DNA of 64,000 nt from Didymella arachidicola (lineage: Eukaryota; Ascomycota; Dothideomycetes; Pleosporales; Didymellaceae). The position numbers and the translations under genes were made by a program. The first letter of the stretch is position 1, and the number at the start of each line of letters is the position of its first letter. A model generated the notes under the pieces. The model was not told where the DNA came from. It worked only from the letters and a program-made list of their open reading frames with translations, and did no database searches. This document shows, piece by piece, positions 1 to 10,217 of this stretch. Location of the stretch: the NCBI GenBank assembly GCA_016630955.3, contig CM049987.1:186001-250000 (forward strand), given 5' to 3'.

Positions 1-867
1 AAGGTTATCATCAAGGCCAAGCGCGTCATCGTCTCTGCTGGCACAATGCAGAGTCCACTACTTCTGCTTCGCTCCAAGTTAGACAATCCTCAGATCGGAC
101 GCAACCTCTATGTACATCCTGTCTCCCTTCTTGGCGGGATCCACGAGGAAGAGATCAAGCCCTGGGAAGGCGCAATCCTGACTTCCGTCGTCGGCGAATA
201 CGAGAACCTTGACGGCCGCGGGCACGGTGCAAAGCTCGAAGCCACAAACATGATCCCGTCATCCTGGCTCATCTGGCTCGACTGGAAGGGCGGCCTGCAA
301 TACAAACTCGACGCGGCGCGCATGAAGCACATGGCCGGCTACATCTCGATTTGCAAGGATCGCGACACAGGACGTTTATATCCTGATCCTGCGGACGGAA
401 GGGTCAGGTTCAGCTATACACCGAGCAAGTTTGATAAGAGACATATCATGAAAGGCTTGTTAGCGCTGGCGAAGATACAGTATGTAGAGGGGGCCAGCGA
501 GATCTTTACGACGATTCCGGGTGTGTCGACATTCAAGCGCGATACTTCGCTACCAGCGAGCGGAGACGGGATCAATGACGAGCGGTTCGAGGCGTGGCTT
601 GACGAGGTAGAAGCGAAGGGCTTCCCAACCCCAGAGAGCGTGTTCGTTTCTGCTCATCAGATGGGAACTTGCAGAATGAGCCAAGTTGAGAAGGAGGGCG
701 TTGTTGACCCTGACGGCAGGGTCTGGGGCACGGAAGGGTTGTATGTCGCCGACGCCAGTGTATTCCCTAGCGCGAGTGGTGTCAACCCTATGGTGACCAA
801 TATGGCAATCTCGGACCACATCTCCAGAGGAATTGCGGAAAAGCTGAGATCGAGAGCCATGTTGTAG
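1..867 (+). CDS. Long-chain fatty alcohol oxidase (GMC oxidoreductase family), 3' part
   Basis: Only the C-terminal 288 codons are inside the window; the frame is open from base 1 and upstream coding lies outside. The family oxidises long-chain fatty alcohols to aldehydes with FAD and O2, often on peroxisomal or other internal membranes. Visible are VIVSAGTMQSP near the start (the GMC substrate/FAD region), the HQMGTCRM motif with its conserved histidine, and the closing block GLYVADASVFPSASGVNP followed by MVTNMA, the C-terminal FAD-contact and active-site His/Asn region. No intron is seen in this part. The combination HQMGTCRM plus VADASVFPSASG is typical of alcohol oxidases of the FAO subgroup rather than glucose oxidases. 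Family assignment is firm; the exact substrate is inferred. Confidence 0.88.
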   Translation, partial: KVIIKAKRVIVSAGTMQSPLLLLRSKLDNPQIGRNLYVHPVSLLGGIHEEEIKPWEGAILTSVVGEYENLDGRGHGAKLEATNMIPSSWLIWLDWKGGLQYKLDAARMKHMAGYISICKDRDTGRLYPDPADGRVRFSYTPSKFDKRHIMKGLLALAKIQYVEGASEIFTTIPGVSTFKRDTSLPASGDGINDERFEAWLDEVEAKGFPTPESVFVSAHQMGTCRMSQVEKEGVVDPDGRVWGTEGLYVADASVFPSASGVNPMVTNMAISDHISRGIAEKLRSRAML

Positions 868-1985
868 AGCACTGCTTTCGACCCAGTATCTACGGAGGAA
901 GATAAGTTCGGGTTAGGCTGGCAGGTCGTAACACTTCTCGGCTAGTGAAGGCATAGCTGATGCATCCTCCTGTAGTGGTATTACCCTGTCATCTGGTTCC
1001 TGTTGTGGGATGCTGCCGTCATGATTTCTGTGACGATAAGATGACAGGTCCGTTGCTCGTAGTCATAATCATAGCAGCTAGCTTGGCGCGCTGTAGCATT
1101 TTTGGCGACGTCGGTCTCGAAGTGCTTCATTATAGAAGGGCTTCTTGTGTGTGGCATGTACGGCTTTACCGGACATCCACAGTCACGAAACCGATCCTGA
1201 GAATGGAGCTCATCGCACACTTCTGTACAGACCTGCAGGACGTTGCAGGAGGAGGAATGTCGACCGCATATCGCGAGGCTGTGCATGTGTTGGTATTTGA
1301 TGTTGATAGGTTCGAGTTTCACGTATTCGGCGTCTGCCGTAGTACGGGTCGGCATTGATGTCATTGTGCATACCTACCGATACACATACATGAGGATTGT
1401 TCATGCTAGGCTAGGGCGGCTTCGCTATCAACAACCTTTCAAGGAGAATTGTGGACTCCAAATAATAAGATGGCGTCGAGGTGCCTTCTTGCGAGACGAC
1501 AAGTTGTCAGACGCAACGTTGTCAGAGTGGACCCTTCTTCTTGGGCCCATTTTGGGCATTCGCCGCAAGTGGAGGGGCAGAATCCCTCACCGCTTCCAGC
1601 CGAGCGGTAATTTGTGGATCGTAGTCAGTTGCCAGGAAGTCACTCGTCCGGTCTTGACTTCCTGGCAACTGCCAAACAGATCGGCATGTGGAGCAAGACT
1701 GGCGACCTGGTAGATCCCGCATGCACCGGTGGGCGATGGTGCAGGAGCGCAGGGTAAGGGCGCGGTTGAGGCGCATCCCTACTGCCAAAGCTACTTAAAG
1801 CGCACGGCACCTGCACATTATTAGACAAGATTTCGAAATTGCGATTGCAGATGACGGCAGGCCCTCTTCCCGTTGCCGCGACAATATAAGAGCACCGCAG
1901 TGGCTGCCTTGATACAATAACTTCTACGCCACCAAAACCCCACCTCTACCCCACCACCCCATCGCTATCAATCAACAGCACAACC
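868..1985. other. Intergenic region with no supported gene
   Basis: About 1.1 kb between the oxidase stop and the acetyltransferase start. Short open frames exist on both strands but none shows a domain or gives a sensible spliced product. An inverted pair of the decamer CAGGAAGTCA/TGACTTCCTG lies near 1632-1668. The last 100 bases are CT- and CA-rich, as in fungal core promoters and 5' leaders. Confidence 0.6.
1885..1890 (+). promoter_or_regulatory. TATA-like box upstream of the GNAT gene
   Basis: TATAAG lies about 100 bases before the ATG at 1986 and is followed by a pyrimidine-rich, ATG-free leader, a usual fungal core-promoter arrangement. Assignment is by position only. Confidence 0.4.
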
Positions 1986-2912
1986 ATGGCCGCCTTGGAC
2001 GGACCCTTCAATCAGGGCAGAATGGCACAACGGACAGGCAGCATCTCCCACTCTTTTGGTCTGAGCAGTGCCGCTGCGAACGGCGCCACTGAGTTTATGT
2101 CAACACTACCTCCCCCCAAGGGCGATATCGAGGGCTGGGACAACACGAAGCCATGGAACCAGCAAACAGCCAACGCTATCCCTCTGATATTCAAGGACGC
2201 CATGTCGGTGCGTGACGAAGTCTTCGGCGAGCAGGGCGTGCCGCTGGAGGCCGAGTTCGATGAAGACGATGCCCGTAGCTGGCACTGGGTCGCGTATGCC
2301 TCAGTGGGTGCCTCAGCATCATCACCGCCAAAAGGAGGTCTGACTAGGAGCGACTCTGGCAACTCACCTGCAGACGATGCCAGACGCGCCTCTGCGACGG
2401 CCCAGCGCACCCCTGTTGGCACTATCCGTCTCATCCCCCCTCCCCACGGCCCAAACAAGTACATCGAGGAGAAGCCGGTCACACAACCTGATCATGAGAC
2501 CGCAGTCACCGAGAAGGACTTTCACACTGATGAGCCGTATATCAAGCTCGGCCGCTTGGCAGTACTTGGGGCCTTTCGCGGGAACAAGATTGCCAGAATG
2601 CTCCTCAACGCGGCCATCAACTTTGCCGCAGAGCATCCAGAACTCATTTACAGCCCTCCTTCTCCGACTACGCGTGAGCTCGCAGCCCTGAAGACACCGA
2701 ACACGAAGCGTCAGCTCTCATGGCAAGGTCTGGTGCTCATCCATGCCCAGCTTCAGCTTGTGCCCATGTGGGAACGGTATGGATTTTCCGAGGCCCTGCA
2801 TGACGATGCAGGAAATGTAAAAATTGAGGCTGAGCCTCATTGGATCGAGGAAGGCATCGAGCATGTTGGCATGTGGAAGAGGATCAAAGTCGTTGAATCG
2901 AGGTTGTACTAG
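1986..2912 (+). CDS. GNAT-family N-acetyltransferase
   Basis: Intronless, 308 residues. The enzyme would transfer acetyl from acetyl-CoA to an amine. The GNAT fold is recognisable: the early strand with SVRDEVFGEQGVPLEAEFD (about residues 75-93), VGTIRLIPPP (about 143-152), and the acetyl-CoA-binding block KLGRLAVLGAFRGNKIARML (about 189-208), in which GAFRGNKIA is the Q/RxxGxG/A pyrophosphate loop variant. The C-terminal part contains MWERYGFSEA, the usual late GNAT helix and strand. A low-complexity insertion of about 40 residues (SSPPKGGLTRSDSG and on) separates the first two strands. The start is chosen because ATG sits in a CAACCATGG context 100 bases after a TATA-like box. The substrate is unknown. 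Confidence 0.85.
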   Translation: MAALDGPFNQGRMAQRTGSISHSFGLSSAAANGATEFMSTLPPPKGDIEGWDNTKPWNQQTANAIPLIFKDAMSVRDEVFGEQGVPLEAEFDEDDARSWHWVAYASVGASASSPPKGGLTRSDSGNSPADDARRASATAQRTPVGTIRLIPPPHGPNKYIEEKPVTQPDHETAVTEKDFHTDEPYIKLGRLAVLGAFRGNKIARMLLNAAINFAAEHPELIYSPPSPTTRELAALKTPNTKRQLSWQGLVLIHAQLQLVPMWERYGFSEALHDDAGNVKIEAEPHWIEEGIEHVGMWKRIKVVESRLY

Positions 2913-3277
2913 CCTCCCTCCATCGTCCCCTCTCCCTCAATCTTGCTCGAAGACTTCGGCTCATCATGATACTAGGACGGTCTTGCAACGCCAGATTTCA
3001 AAAGCCCTAGACAAGGGTCCGGCGGAATATCCCGTCGGTGCGGTTAGCACCAGCATCGAACCTGTGCCTTGAGGTCACTTTCATTTCTATTGGCGTTTGG
3101 TTTTGTTACGGCTGGTATTCAACATCATGGCTTATACCCCTCATAAAAGATTACGACGATACGGCTAGACACATTTGAGTACTCAAATCGTTAGACATGA
3201 CATTGCGGCGCTTTGCGCGTAGCACGAATTCTAGATCCTCCAATTGCTTGTCACCTGTCCATTTCACTTCATTCCTG
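2913..3277. other. Convergent 3' region
   Basis: About 365 bases between two genes transcribed toward each other, so it should hold both 3' UTRs. No further coding signal seen. Confidence 0.5.
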
Positions 3278-4312
3278 TCAGTTGATCCTAAGTGTGAAAG
3301 GTTGCACTGAATCCTCCGAGTCGATAAAGAAATTCATCTTTCCCACCAAATTGGCATGACCTCGTACACGGGGTATGCATGCCGGCGCACCGCCCTCTAT
3401 TGGACTTTTCTGTTCTGACAGTATGCTCCCTTCGAATGACGATCCCACAATAGAGGTGTGTATTAACTTCGATCGTCCCGCGCCTATCCTCCCTTCTGCT
3501 AACAGCACTGCCAGCCTAGCACATGTCCCTGACCCGCACGGGGATCGATCGATCTGGCCATCAGCGAACACAGTGACATTCGTCTGCCTCACGGGATCAG
3601 CACTCATATCGTCCTCGTGATAGAAGATCACCCCATAGCAATCATAGATCCCGTACTGTGCCCTCTTTCCTAGTACCTTCTTGATCTCCCTGCCTAAATC
3701 GATAAATTTATTCGTATTCTTTGGCTCAACTCTTAGGCCAAATTGCGCAGCATCAACCGTCGCATAAACGGCGCCGCCAAACGTCAAGTCAGCGGTGATG
3801 CTAATGCCCCTAGACTGCACATCGACTGATAAGCCCTTCTCGAGCTGGTAGCTCAAAACGTTCACGAAGTCGGCATGAACAGGCCTGCCCTGCTTGACGG
3901 TAACAGTAGCCACGACACGGCCAGATGGGACATCGACAACTACACCCACAGTTCCGTCTCCTTCAGGTGCCTTGACCAGTCCCTTGGTGACAGCCCAATA
4001 ACCTAGCGCCATGGTACCGTGACCACATGCAGTCGAGAAGCCGTCTGCATGCCAGAACAGGACGCCGAAGTGCGCCCCGGAGTCGTCAGGGGGAGTGATA
4101 AAGCCGCCATACATCTCAGCGTGGCCTCGAGGTTCATGACATAGCTGTTGGCGGAGGATATCGAGTGGATGGTCGGGAGTGCTGAGGATGACGAAGCGGC
4201 GATCTGCTACTGTGGGTGCATCTGGCAGAGATCCAGTAGGGAGCTGGTCGACGATCCGGAACGGCTCGCCTGCCGTGTGCCAGTCCTCGGTTTGTATCCA
4301 ATAGGAGCTCAT
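3278..4312 (-). CDS. Proline racemase / hydroxyproline epimerase family protein
   Basis: 344 residues and intronless. The family inverts proline or 4-hydroxyproline using two cysteines, or dehydrates trans-3-hydroxyproline when the second cysteine is threonine. Visible are HTAGEP (12-17), RGHAEMYGG (62-70), Cys96 in STACGHGT and Cys259 in DRSPCGSGT. Both catalytic cysteines are present, so racemase or epimerase chemistry is more likely than dehydratase. I start at the ATG at 4312, which places HTAGEP about 11 residues from the N-terminus as in family members; the frame remains open upstream only to a GTG. It is divergent from the small membrane-protein gene at 4711. A role in hydroxyproline or proline use is inferred; substrate choice cannot be read from sequence alone. 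Confidence 0.85.
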   Translation of the reverse strand: MSSYWIQTEDWHTAGEPFRIVDQLPTGSLPDAPTVADRRFVILSTPDHPLDILRQQLCHEPRGHAEMYGGFITPPDDSGAHFGVLFWHADGFSTACGHGTMALGYWAVTKGLVKAPEGDGTVGVVVDVPSGRVVATVTVKQGRPVHADFVNVLSYQLEKGLSVDVQSRGISITADLTFGGAVYATVDAAQFGLRVEPKNTNKFIDLGREIKKVLGKRAQYGIYDCYGVIFYHEDDMSADPVRQTNVTVFADGQIDRSPCGSGTCARLAVLLAEGRIGAGRSKLIHTSIVGSSFEGSILSEQKSPIEGGAPACIPRVRGHANLVGKMNFFIDSEDSVQPFTLRIN

Positions 4313-4710
4313 ATTGTCGGTTACGATTGTCTGGAGGGGTTTCGACACTGGAAATCGCTTCGTAGAAGTGGGCGTTGCAGATTAGCTTTGGATATGGCGT
4401 CTTACCATTCTTGACTGAACATATGACTGATGGTGTTCGTGGTTAGCATCGGCAAAGACATCCAGGGCGCATGTCGGAGCAGCGATCCGGCGCCCGACTT
4501 CGGCTTGCTGGTAGCATCCGGTTGCTGTTCAAACAATCTGGCATGTTCCTGCTACTCGGAGATCGTATAGAAGATTTTCTGATATGCATACTGGAGAGTC
4601 AGATTGAAGAGCGTGCAGGCAGGTGATAAGTGGTGGATGAGTGGATTGTCGTCAACATGACGTCACAAGCTTAGATTCGCGTCCCAAGAATTTGCGACCC
4701 ACGCTTCCAC
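4313..4710. promoter_or_regulatory. Divergent promoter region
   Basis: About 400 bases between the racemase gene (minus) and the small membrane-protein gene (plus). It must contain both promoters. No recognised operator stands out. Confidence 0.4.
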
Positions 4711-5217
4711 ATGATAACCAACACATCATCGTCGATTGTCATGGCGCCTACATCGACAGATCAGAACGATGTCGCGATTGACGTGCACTCATGCTCCGCC
4801 CTCGCCTCCACGAAGCAAAACCTCCGCTACCTCTACGATCCCAAGACAGCAGGTGCGGGCGCTGTGTCCTCTCGTCGCACACGCGCCGCTCTCCGCGTAC
4901 TTCGATCAAGTCTGATCTTCATATTTTGGCGCGTAGTGCGCTATGCGAAATACGTCGCCATTGGCTCGTTGGTAGCTACAATAGGCGCAGGTGCCATAGG
5001 CACATTCGTAAGTGGCGCAGGATTCGTGCTTGCGCCCACGGGCATTGCAGGCACCATCATTGCAAGCTCTGTGTGGGGCATTGGGCGCTTCGCTGTTCGA
5101 AGAGTCAAGAGGAGGTGGGGAGTGGGACATGGCTACGGTGAAGCGGAAGAGAGAATAGAAGCGAGGAGGACCAAAGTTGCCCAGTTGGAGCGTGGGCCTG
5201 AGGCAATCCCCTGGTAA
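4711..5217 (+). CDS. Small membrane protein of unknown function
   Basis: 168 residues, no family recognised. After a polar N-terminus of about 65 residues come two hydrophobic, glycine-rich stretches: LIFIFWRVVRYAKYVAIGSL then VATIGAGAIGTFVSGAGFVL (about residues 68-107), and GIAGTIIASSVWGIGRFAV (about 111-129), followed by a strongly basic stretch RRVKRRW. This suggests a two- or three-pass membrane protein with the basic tail on the cytosolic side. A second ATG at 4741 (MAPTST) is an equally possible start. It ends about 100 bases from the end of the convergent methyltransferase gene. Confidence 0.6.
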   Translation: MITNTSSSIVMAPTSTDQNDVAIDVHSCSALASTKQNLRYLYDPKTAGAGAVSSRRTRAALRVLRSSLIFIFWRVVRYAKYVAIGSLVATIGAGAIGTFVSGAGFVLAPTGIAGTIIASSVWGIGRFAVRRVKRRWGVGHGYGEAEERIEARRTKVAQLERGPEAIPW

Positions 5218-5317
5218 ACGAGCGCAACATCACCTGACGCGACAAGAGACCTCGAAACGACATGTACTCAGTAATCTCACGACTGAGAGACCCAGAGGAT
5301 GAAAAGTTCATTGTGGC

Positions 5318-6305
5318 TCAAGCAGGGAATGGCTTTTGCGCCCAAAGAGCGAACAATCTGTACTCTCCCCCGGCTTCTTTGAGCTCTTCCACCAGCACTT
5401 CAGGCATCGAATCCAAAACCTCGCTGGGAATTTCAATCGGAGGCAGCTTCCTTAGCGTGTCTTGTGCGAAAGAGGCTGTTGCAAACATACTCTGCAAGCT
5501 CAAGTCTTGTAACTCCTCTTGTGCCTTTGCTCCTAAGGGGACACAGACAATTTTGCACTGCAAGTTCGTCATACCCGCAGCTTCCAGCATTGCCGTCAGT
5601 CGCCATCGCATGTCGACCCCTTGCTTGTTAGTCAACATTGCCACGAGTTGTTTCATGGCGTCGTGGAAAATGCTCAACTGCGCTCCGCTGTCCCAACAGT
5701 CCCACTCCATCTCGACCAGCTGGATCCAGCCACCAGGCTTCACCAGCGTAATCAGATTCTTGACAACGTCTTCAACTGGAAAAAGACCAACCCCTGGCAA
5801 TGCCATTCGCGAGTGCACTAAATCGAACGTGCTGTGCCAGTCGGCCGGCCATGGCTCGGTCATGGATTGGTGGTAGTACGCAGTATCCGTGCATGGGGTT
5901 CTCGGGAAGTAGCTGTCTTCGATGTCTGTACCGACCCAGGTATTCGAGGAATTGCTGGCTGCATGCCGTACATCTCGTATCCAGATGCCTTGACCGGTCA
6001 GCCCAGCATAAAGCACATTGTACCTACACACCATTTCCGGTAGCCTGGTCCAACACACGGCACCCTCCCTTACTAAGATCGACGGGAGCAAGGACCAGCT
6101 GCGGCATGGCCGCATAAACGACCTTGTGCTGTTTCTCCAAGCGCTCAACCTCGCTCTCATTTGCAGTAAAGACTACATTGTCGTCGTTTAAGCCAGTCTT
6201 CGAGATCGCGTTCGAAAATGCCGTGGTATGAACGTAACACAACTTCTCGTTGAGAATATGAAGATTTGAAGACTTATTGAAGTGCCACGAGAGCGCTGCC
6301 GTCAA
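5318..6305 (-). CDS. SAM-dependent methyltransferase, class I (fungal secondary-metabolism type)
   Basis: Two exons can be joined: 6305-6032 and 5988-5318, with a 43-nt intron (GTGTGT...CTGAC...AAG) that restores the SAM loop as RVLDQATGNG-IWIRDV. Visible are the ESEVERLEKQHKVV lead helix, SAM motif I (DQATGNG), the acidic end of strand 2 (WVGTDIE), HSRMALPGVG, and the KPGGWIQLVEMEWD motif followed by the substrate lid. Such enzymes methylate small molecules or act as LaeA-like regulators. The 5' end is unresolved: the frame at 6305 begins right after a TAG that reads well as an intron acceptor (TATAG), so a further upstream exon with the real ATG is likely within 6306-6600. The neighbour downstream of its promoter is the sugar transporter on the same strand. 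Confidence 0.78.
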
Positions 6306-6603
6306 CTATAGATATCACACCAACCGAGAGTCCACACTAATCTGAGCGCACTTTCCTACACACCTTCCAGATCAAGCAGTATCGCACCTCACATCTGACT
6401 GTGCTATTATATTGTTTTGGTAAGTTTTGGTGTGTGCGCGAAAAGTCTCCGCAGATGTTCATGATATCTCTCCGTGATACGACCCATGTCTCCGGGGTGC
6501 CACACAAGGTTTGGATACACACAATATCATTGGGTGTACAAACTTTTCGCCCGATGCGTTTCAGATACGGTAGAGCTCTCAAGCATATGTTGGTGACAGT
6601 CTC

Positions 6604-8318
6604 TCAACAATCATTGCCCTCAGAGGACTTCAGCTCACCATTTGTGTGAAGCACGACATTTGTACCTCCCACGTTGGCATCCTCACCATCGAACAAGATT
6701 GCAATCTCTTCTAGGGTCTGCTTTGCAGTCAGCATACTTTCCAGTTTTGTTCTGGCCTTTGCACATACCGGACCCCTGGTCTCCACATAGAGGAAATAGA
6801 TCGCAAGACACTCCAGCACAAGAACTATAACATATACGATGTAGAACTTCCAGCCCAAAGCTTCGATGCCGATCGGATTCACATACTGGTTGAATATGCC
6901 CGAAAGCGACGTGAAGATGAAGCAGAGCGTCAGACCTTTCGCGCGAATGTTGAACGGTAAGATCTCAACAGTGTACGAAACCGTCAACCCGGGCCAAGCG
7001 ATACCGGCGGCAGCGTAGAAGAGGAATATCATAGCCAACACAGCAGATCCAGCACTCGAGTTGCCGGTCTCCGTATAGACGGCACTGCAGGCCGTCCAGA
7101 TAGTAAAGGCGATGAGCATACCTATGCCTGCGCTAAGGAACAGTGTGCGGCGGCCAACTCGATCGACGAGGAAGGCGCAACCAAGTGAGACGAGGAAGCA
7201 CCAGATTGTGAGGCCGCCATTGATCAGTGCTTGATCAGAGCCACTATCAATGTGTAAGTCGATGAGCAACATTAATCTTATGGCAATTGCTTACTTGGTG
7301 ATGCCAATAGTCTGCAGCACTGCTGCAAGATAGTATGAAACCAGGCCATTGCCACTGCACTGCGAGAAGATTGCTGTCAGGATGATAAGCAGGCATCTCT
7401 TCCGGTTGCCGGGTGTCCTGACAAGCTCGTGCCACCCGCTGGAGGCACTGGCAGCTTTCTCGATTTTCAAAGTCTGGCTGATCTCATTAAATTCCCAATT
7501 GACAAAGTCGGTCTCTTCGTTATTGCCATGGTATTTGGTCAAGACCTTCTTCGCAGCTTCGTGCTTATCTTTGCTGATGAGCCAACGCGGGCTTTCAGGT
7601 AACAGGTAGACGAAGAGCAACTGGATGCCTGGCATAGCGCACTGCAGACCAATCGGGAGTCGCCAAGACATATTAGAGGCGATATGCGTAAGGGTGCCGT
7701 ATGTGGTCCACGCCGCGAGGATAGAGCCCAAGTACCATAGTGTGTTGTAGATGGTCGTGACTCGACCTCTGTGTCTGGGATGGGAGACCTCGGTGATCAA
7801 GAGCGGACAGGTGGCATTGGAAATGTTGCTGCCCATGCCCATGATGAATCTGCCTGCGAGGAACATTGAATCCGGATTGTGGGCTTGTGGGAGAGCCTGG
7901 ATAATCGAGCCGACGATGACGAGGACACATCCGATTGCTGTACCCATTCGGCGGCCCAAGATATCGGCAATGTACGGCGTGAAGAGCAGAACAGCGAAAC
8001 CGCCAAAGCCTGGGAACGCGCCTAGGAGGCCGAGTCGCGAGCCAGTAGGATGATGGAAGTCTGCGTCTTTCATCAGTAGCGATCGTAACATGATACCCAA
8101 GCGCACATACATGCTTGCCACGATGGCATTGTCTGAAGACCATTGAGGAGACTGCCATCGTATCCCAGCGTCGTCGAGCCCAGAAATAAGAATGGCATCA
8201 TCAGGTACAGCTTACGAAGCTCAGGCTGCTTGTACCAGAGCCTCTGGTCCTCAGCTGGCTGTGACAGTACTGCAACATCTTCGCGATGAAGGATGTCGAC
8301 TTCTTTCTTGGTATCCAT
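6604..8318 (-). CDS. MFS sugar transporter (lactose/hexose permease type)
   Basis: Three exons, 8318-8111, 8060-7295 and 7243-6604, with introns of 50 and 51 nt whose phases join exactly (SWQ-AYFHHPTGSR and GIT-NGSDQALING). The product is 537 residues with about 12 membrane spans. Sugar-porter signatures are present: GYDGSLLNGL in span 1, DILGRRMG in loop 2-3, PESPRWL before the central loop, DRVGRRTLF in loop 8-9, and VETRGP after span 12. The members of this family take up hexoses, lactose, cellobiose or other glycosides by proton symport at the plasma membrane. It is divergent from a Zn2Cys6 regulator and near a GH35-type beta-galactosidase, so a galactoside substrate is the natural guess (inference). 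Confidence 0.9.
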
Positions 8319-8690
8319 TGTGTGTGTAACTGAGATCGAGAAACAGAAAGAGGTCGACAACGATGCAGACGAAAGAAGTATGCTTCAATGCTGATCACAG
8401 AGTGTCTCCATCACGACGCATATATACGTTCACCTGCAAAAACTCGGTGGCTATTCTTCGGCCACCATCGACCCCTGTGATGCGCCACCAGTGCCCTGGG
8501 GAGCAAATCTGGGGATATCGGCTGTCACCTGTTGCGGGGAGACAGGGGGCGCGGAGTCTCCAGCGCCATCTAATTCACACGCTAGGCTCGGGGCGACTAG
8601 CGTCCTGCATAGTTTTTCCAGATTATGCGGTCTGCTGAGGGCGTGCGTCTTCCACCATCGGACAATGACCTGGGAAAAACATCGGGTGGA
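8319..8690. promoter_or_regulatory. Divergent promoter of the sugar transporter and its presumed regulator
   Basis: 372 bases between the two start codons. TATATA at 8421-8426 lies about 100 bases upstream of the transporter ATG. Three matches to the CreA/Mig1 repressor consensus SYGGRG lie close together: CTGGGG 8496-8501, CTGGGG 8509-8514 and GCGGGG 8534-8539, all on the plus strand. Such clustering fits glucose repression of a sugar-use locus, although the motif is short and chance matches are common. Confidence 0.5.
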
Positions 8691-10209
8691 ATGACTCGGC
8701 AGCGTATCTCAGCTGCTTGCGATGCGTGTCGTGCGAGAAAGGTGAAAGTAAGTTGGATGCGTCACCACCCCACTCAGCGAGCGCTTAGATCCACTTACTC
8801 TTTAGTGAGTGTGCTTCGGAAACAGGAGACCTGGAAACCGATAGTGTTCAAAGATTGACATTCGACAGTGCACAATCTCAGATGGTCACTCGAAATGCTC
8901 GACCTGCAGCGAACTCAAGATTGACTGTACTCGTGTACAGCCGAGGAAGAAGCGAGGGCCCAAGAATCGATACGTTCAGGCATTGCAATTCGAGCTCGAT
9001 GGAGACCATCATTCTCTGCCAACAAATCTTACAAATCTCGCACCCCTTGAGGTCGTGCGTCAGATCGTCTCCGACTGGTTTGGCTGGATCCATCCGGTCG
9101 CTCCTATACTGCACCAGGATCTCTTCATGCAGAACTTGGCGGCTAGTCAAATGTCACTCGAGGATTCATCACCATCATTTCTGCTATTAGTTTCGTCTAT
9201 TTGCGCAGCAACAATAGCTAGCTTGCGCCGAAGGCGTAGTCTCTATCAGAACCTGACGGTCGAGTCGTGTCTGGCCTTTGCTGAGCGCCTAGGAGTATGG
9301 AGCCCAGGCACTACTATTACAGTGGAACGGAGCATTGCCGTGTATAATTTTGGCAGTGCACTGCACCACGAGCACGGCATCGACTCGCCGATATCGCATC
9401 GGCTCATGACCGAGGCAGCAATGAGCGTCAAATTCTTAATTCATCAGTCGATTGATACCATGTCGTTCATGGATTCTCAGCTGCTAAAGCGACTGTATTG
9501 GCTCATCTATGCCGGCCACTGTACTAGCGATATGTACGGGCGGCAACTACTGTTTCTGCGTCAAGCGAATGACCAGACAAGGTCACTGATGCCTATGGAG
9601 ATACCCGATGCTCAATTGTTGGGTCAGGATGAGCCGTCATCACCGGATCATATCGGCAGCGAGCACTCCTATGTACCTGGCCTGAACGCGCTTTCCCGTC
9701 TTTTCATGGTCTGGCAATCTAGCCAAGCTACTGCGGCACAGTCGATGGAGAATTTGCAAGCGCACATCGAACGTGCACACCGAGTCGCTGAGAACCTCCC
9801 TCCAGAACTCAGCTGGAAAGGGGATCATATTAGCGATGACTTCGGATTTGACGTCCAGACAGTCAACCTGAAGATCACACAACTCCACATAAGAGCAAAC
9901 CTTCTTGAGCAGATGAACGCAATTGCAAAAGCCGAGGGGCTCCGCATCACGCCTCAGGCCATCATTGAGGAGCGGCATCGCGTGGTGGATGAGCTGCTGG
10001 ACATTCTGTACCATATGCCAACAGAAGTGTTCGATGCGAATGGCTGCAGCATCATACCCAAGATCCGTGACATTGGGACCGCATTGCTGGATGAATTGCG
10101 AACCGGCTCCAGTGGGCGCACTTTACAAGCGAGCGTCAACCTGGACCGATTACTGGCGAAATTGGAGAACCTTGATTTGCGACCTGCTAACGCTACACCC
10201 TACCTTTAA
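8691..10209 (+). CDS. Zn2Cys6 transcription factor next to the sugar transporter
   Basis: Two exons, 8691-8747 and 8869-10209, with a 121-nt intron (GTAAGT...CGACAG) that splits the zinc cluster after the second basic half. The joined motif has Cys10, 13, 20, 29, 32 and 39, spacing C-x2-C-x6-C-x8-C-x2-C-x6-C, followed by RKKRGPKNRY, the typical linker. The product is 465 residues. The middle region (PLEVVRQIVSDWFGWIHPVAPILHQ and on) is the fungal-specific regulatory domain. An in-frame ATG at 8625 would add 22 residues; 8691 is preferred for context, but the choice is open. It probably regulates the divergent transporter and the convergent beta-galactosidase, whose stop is 8 bases from its own (inference from neighbourhood). 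Confidence 0.88.
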
Positions 10210-10217
10210 TGAGTAAT

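Noticed and set aside
4313..4348. Longer N-terminus for the proline racemase
   Set aside because: It would begin with GTG; the ATG at 4312 gives the family's normal N-terminal length.
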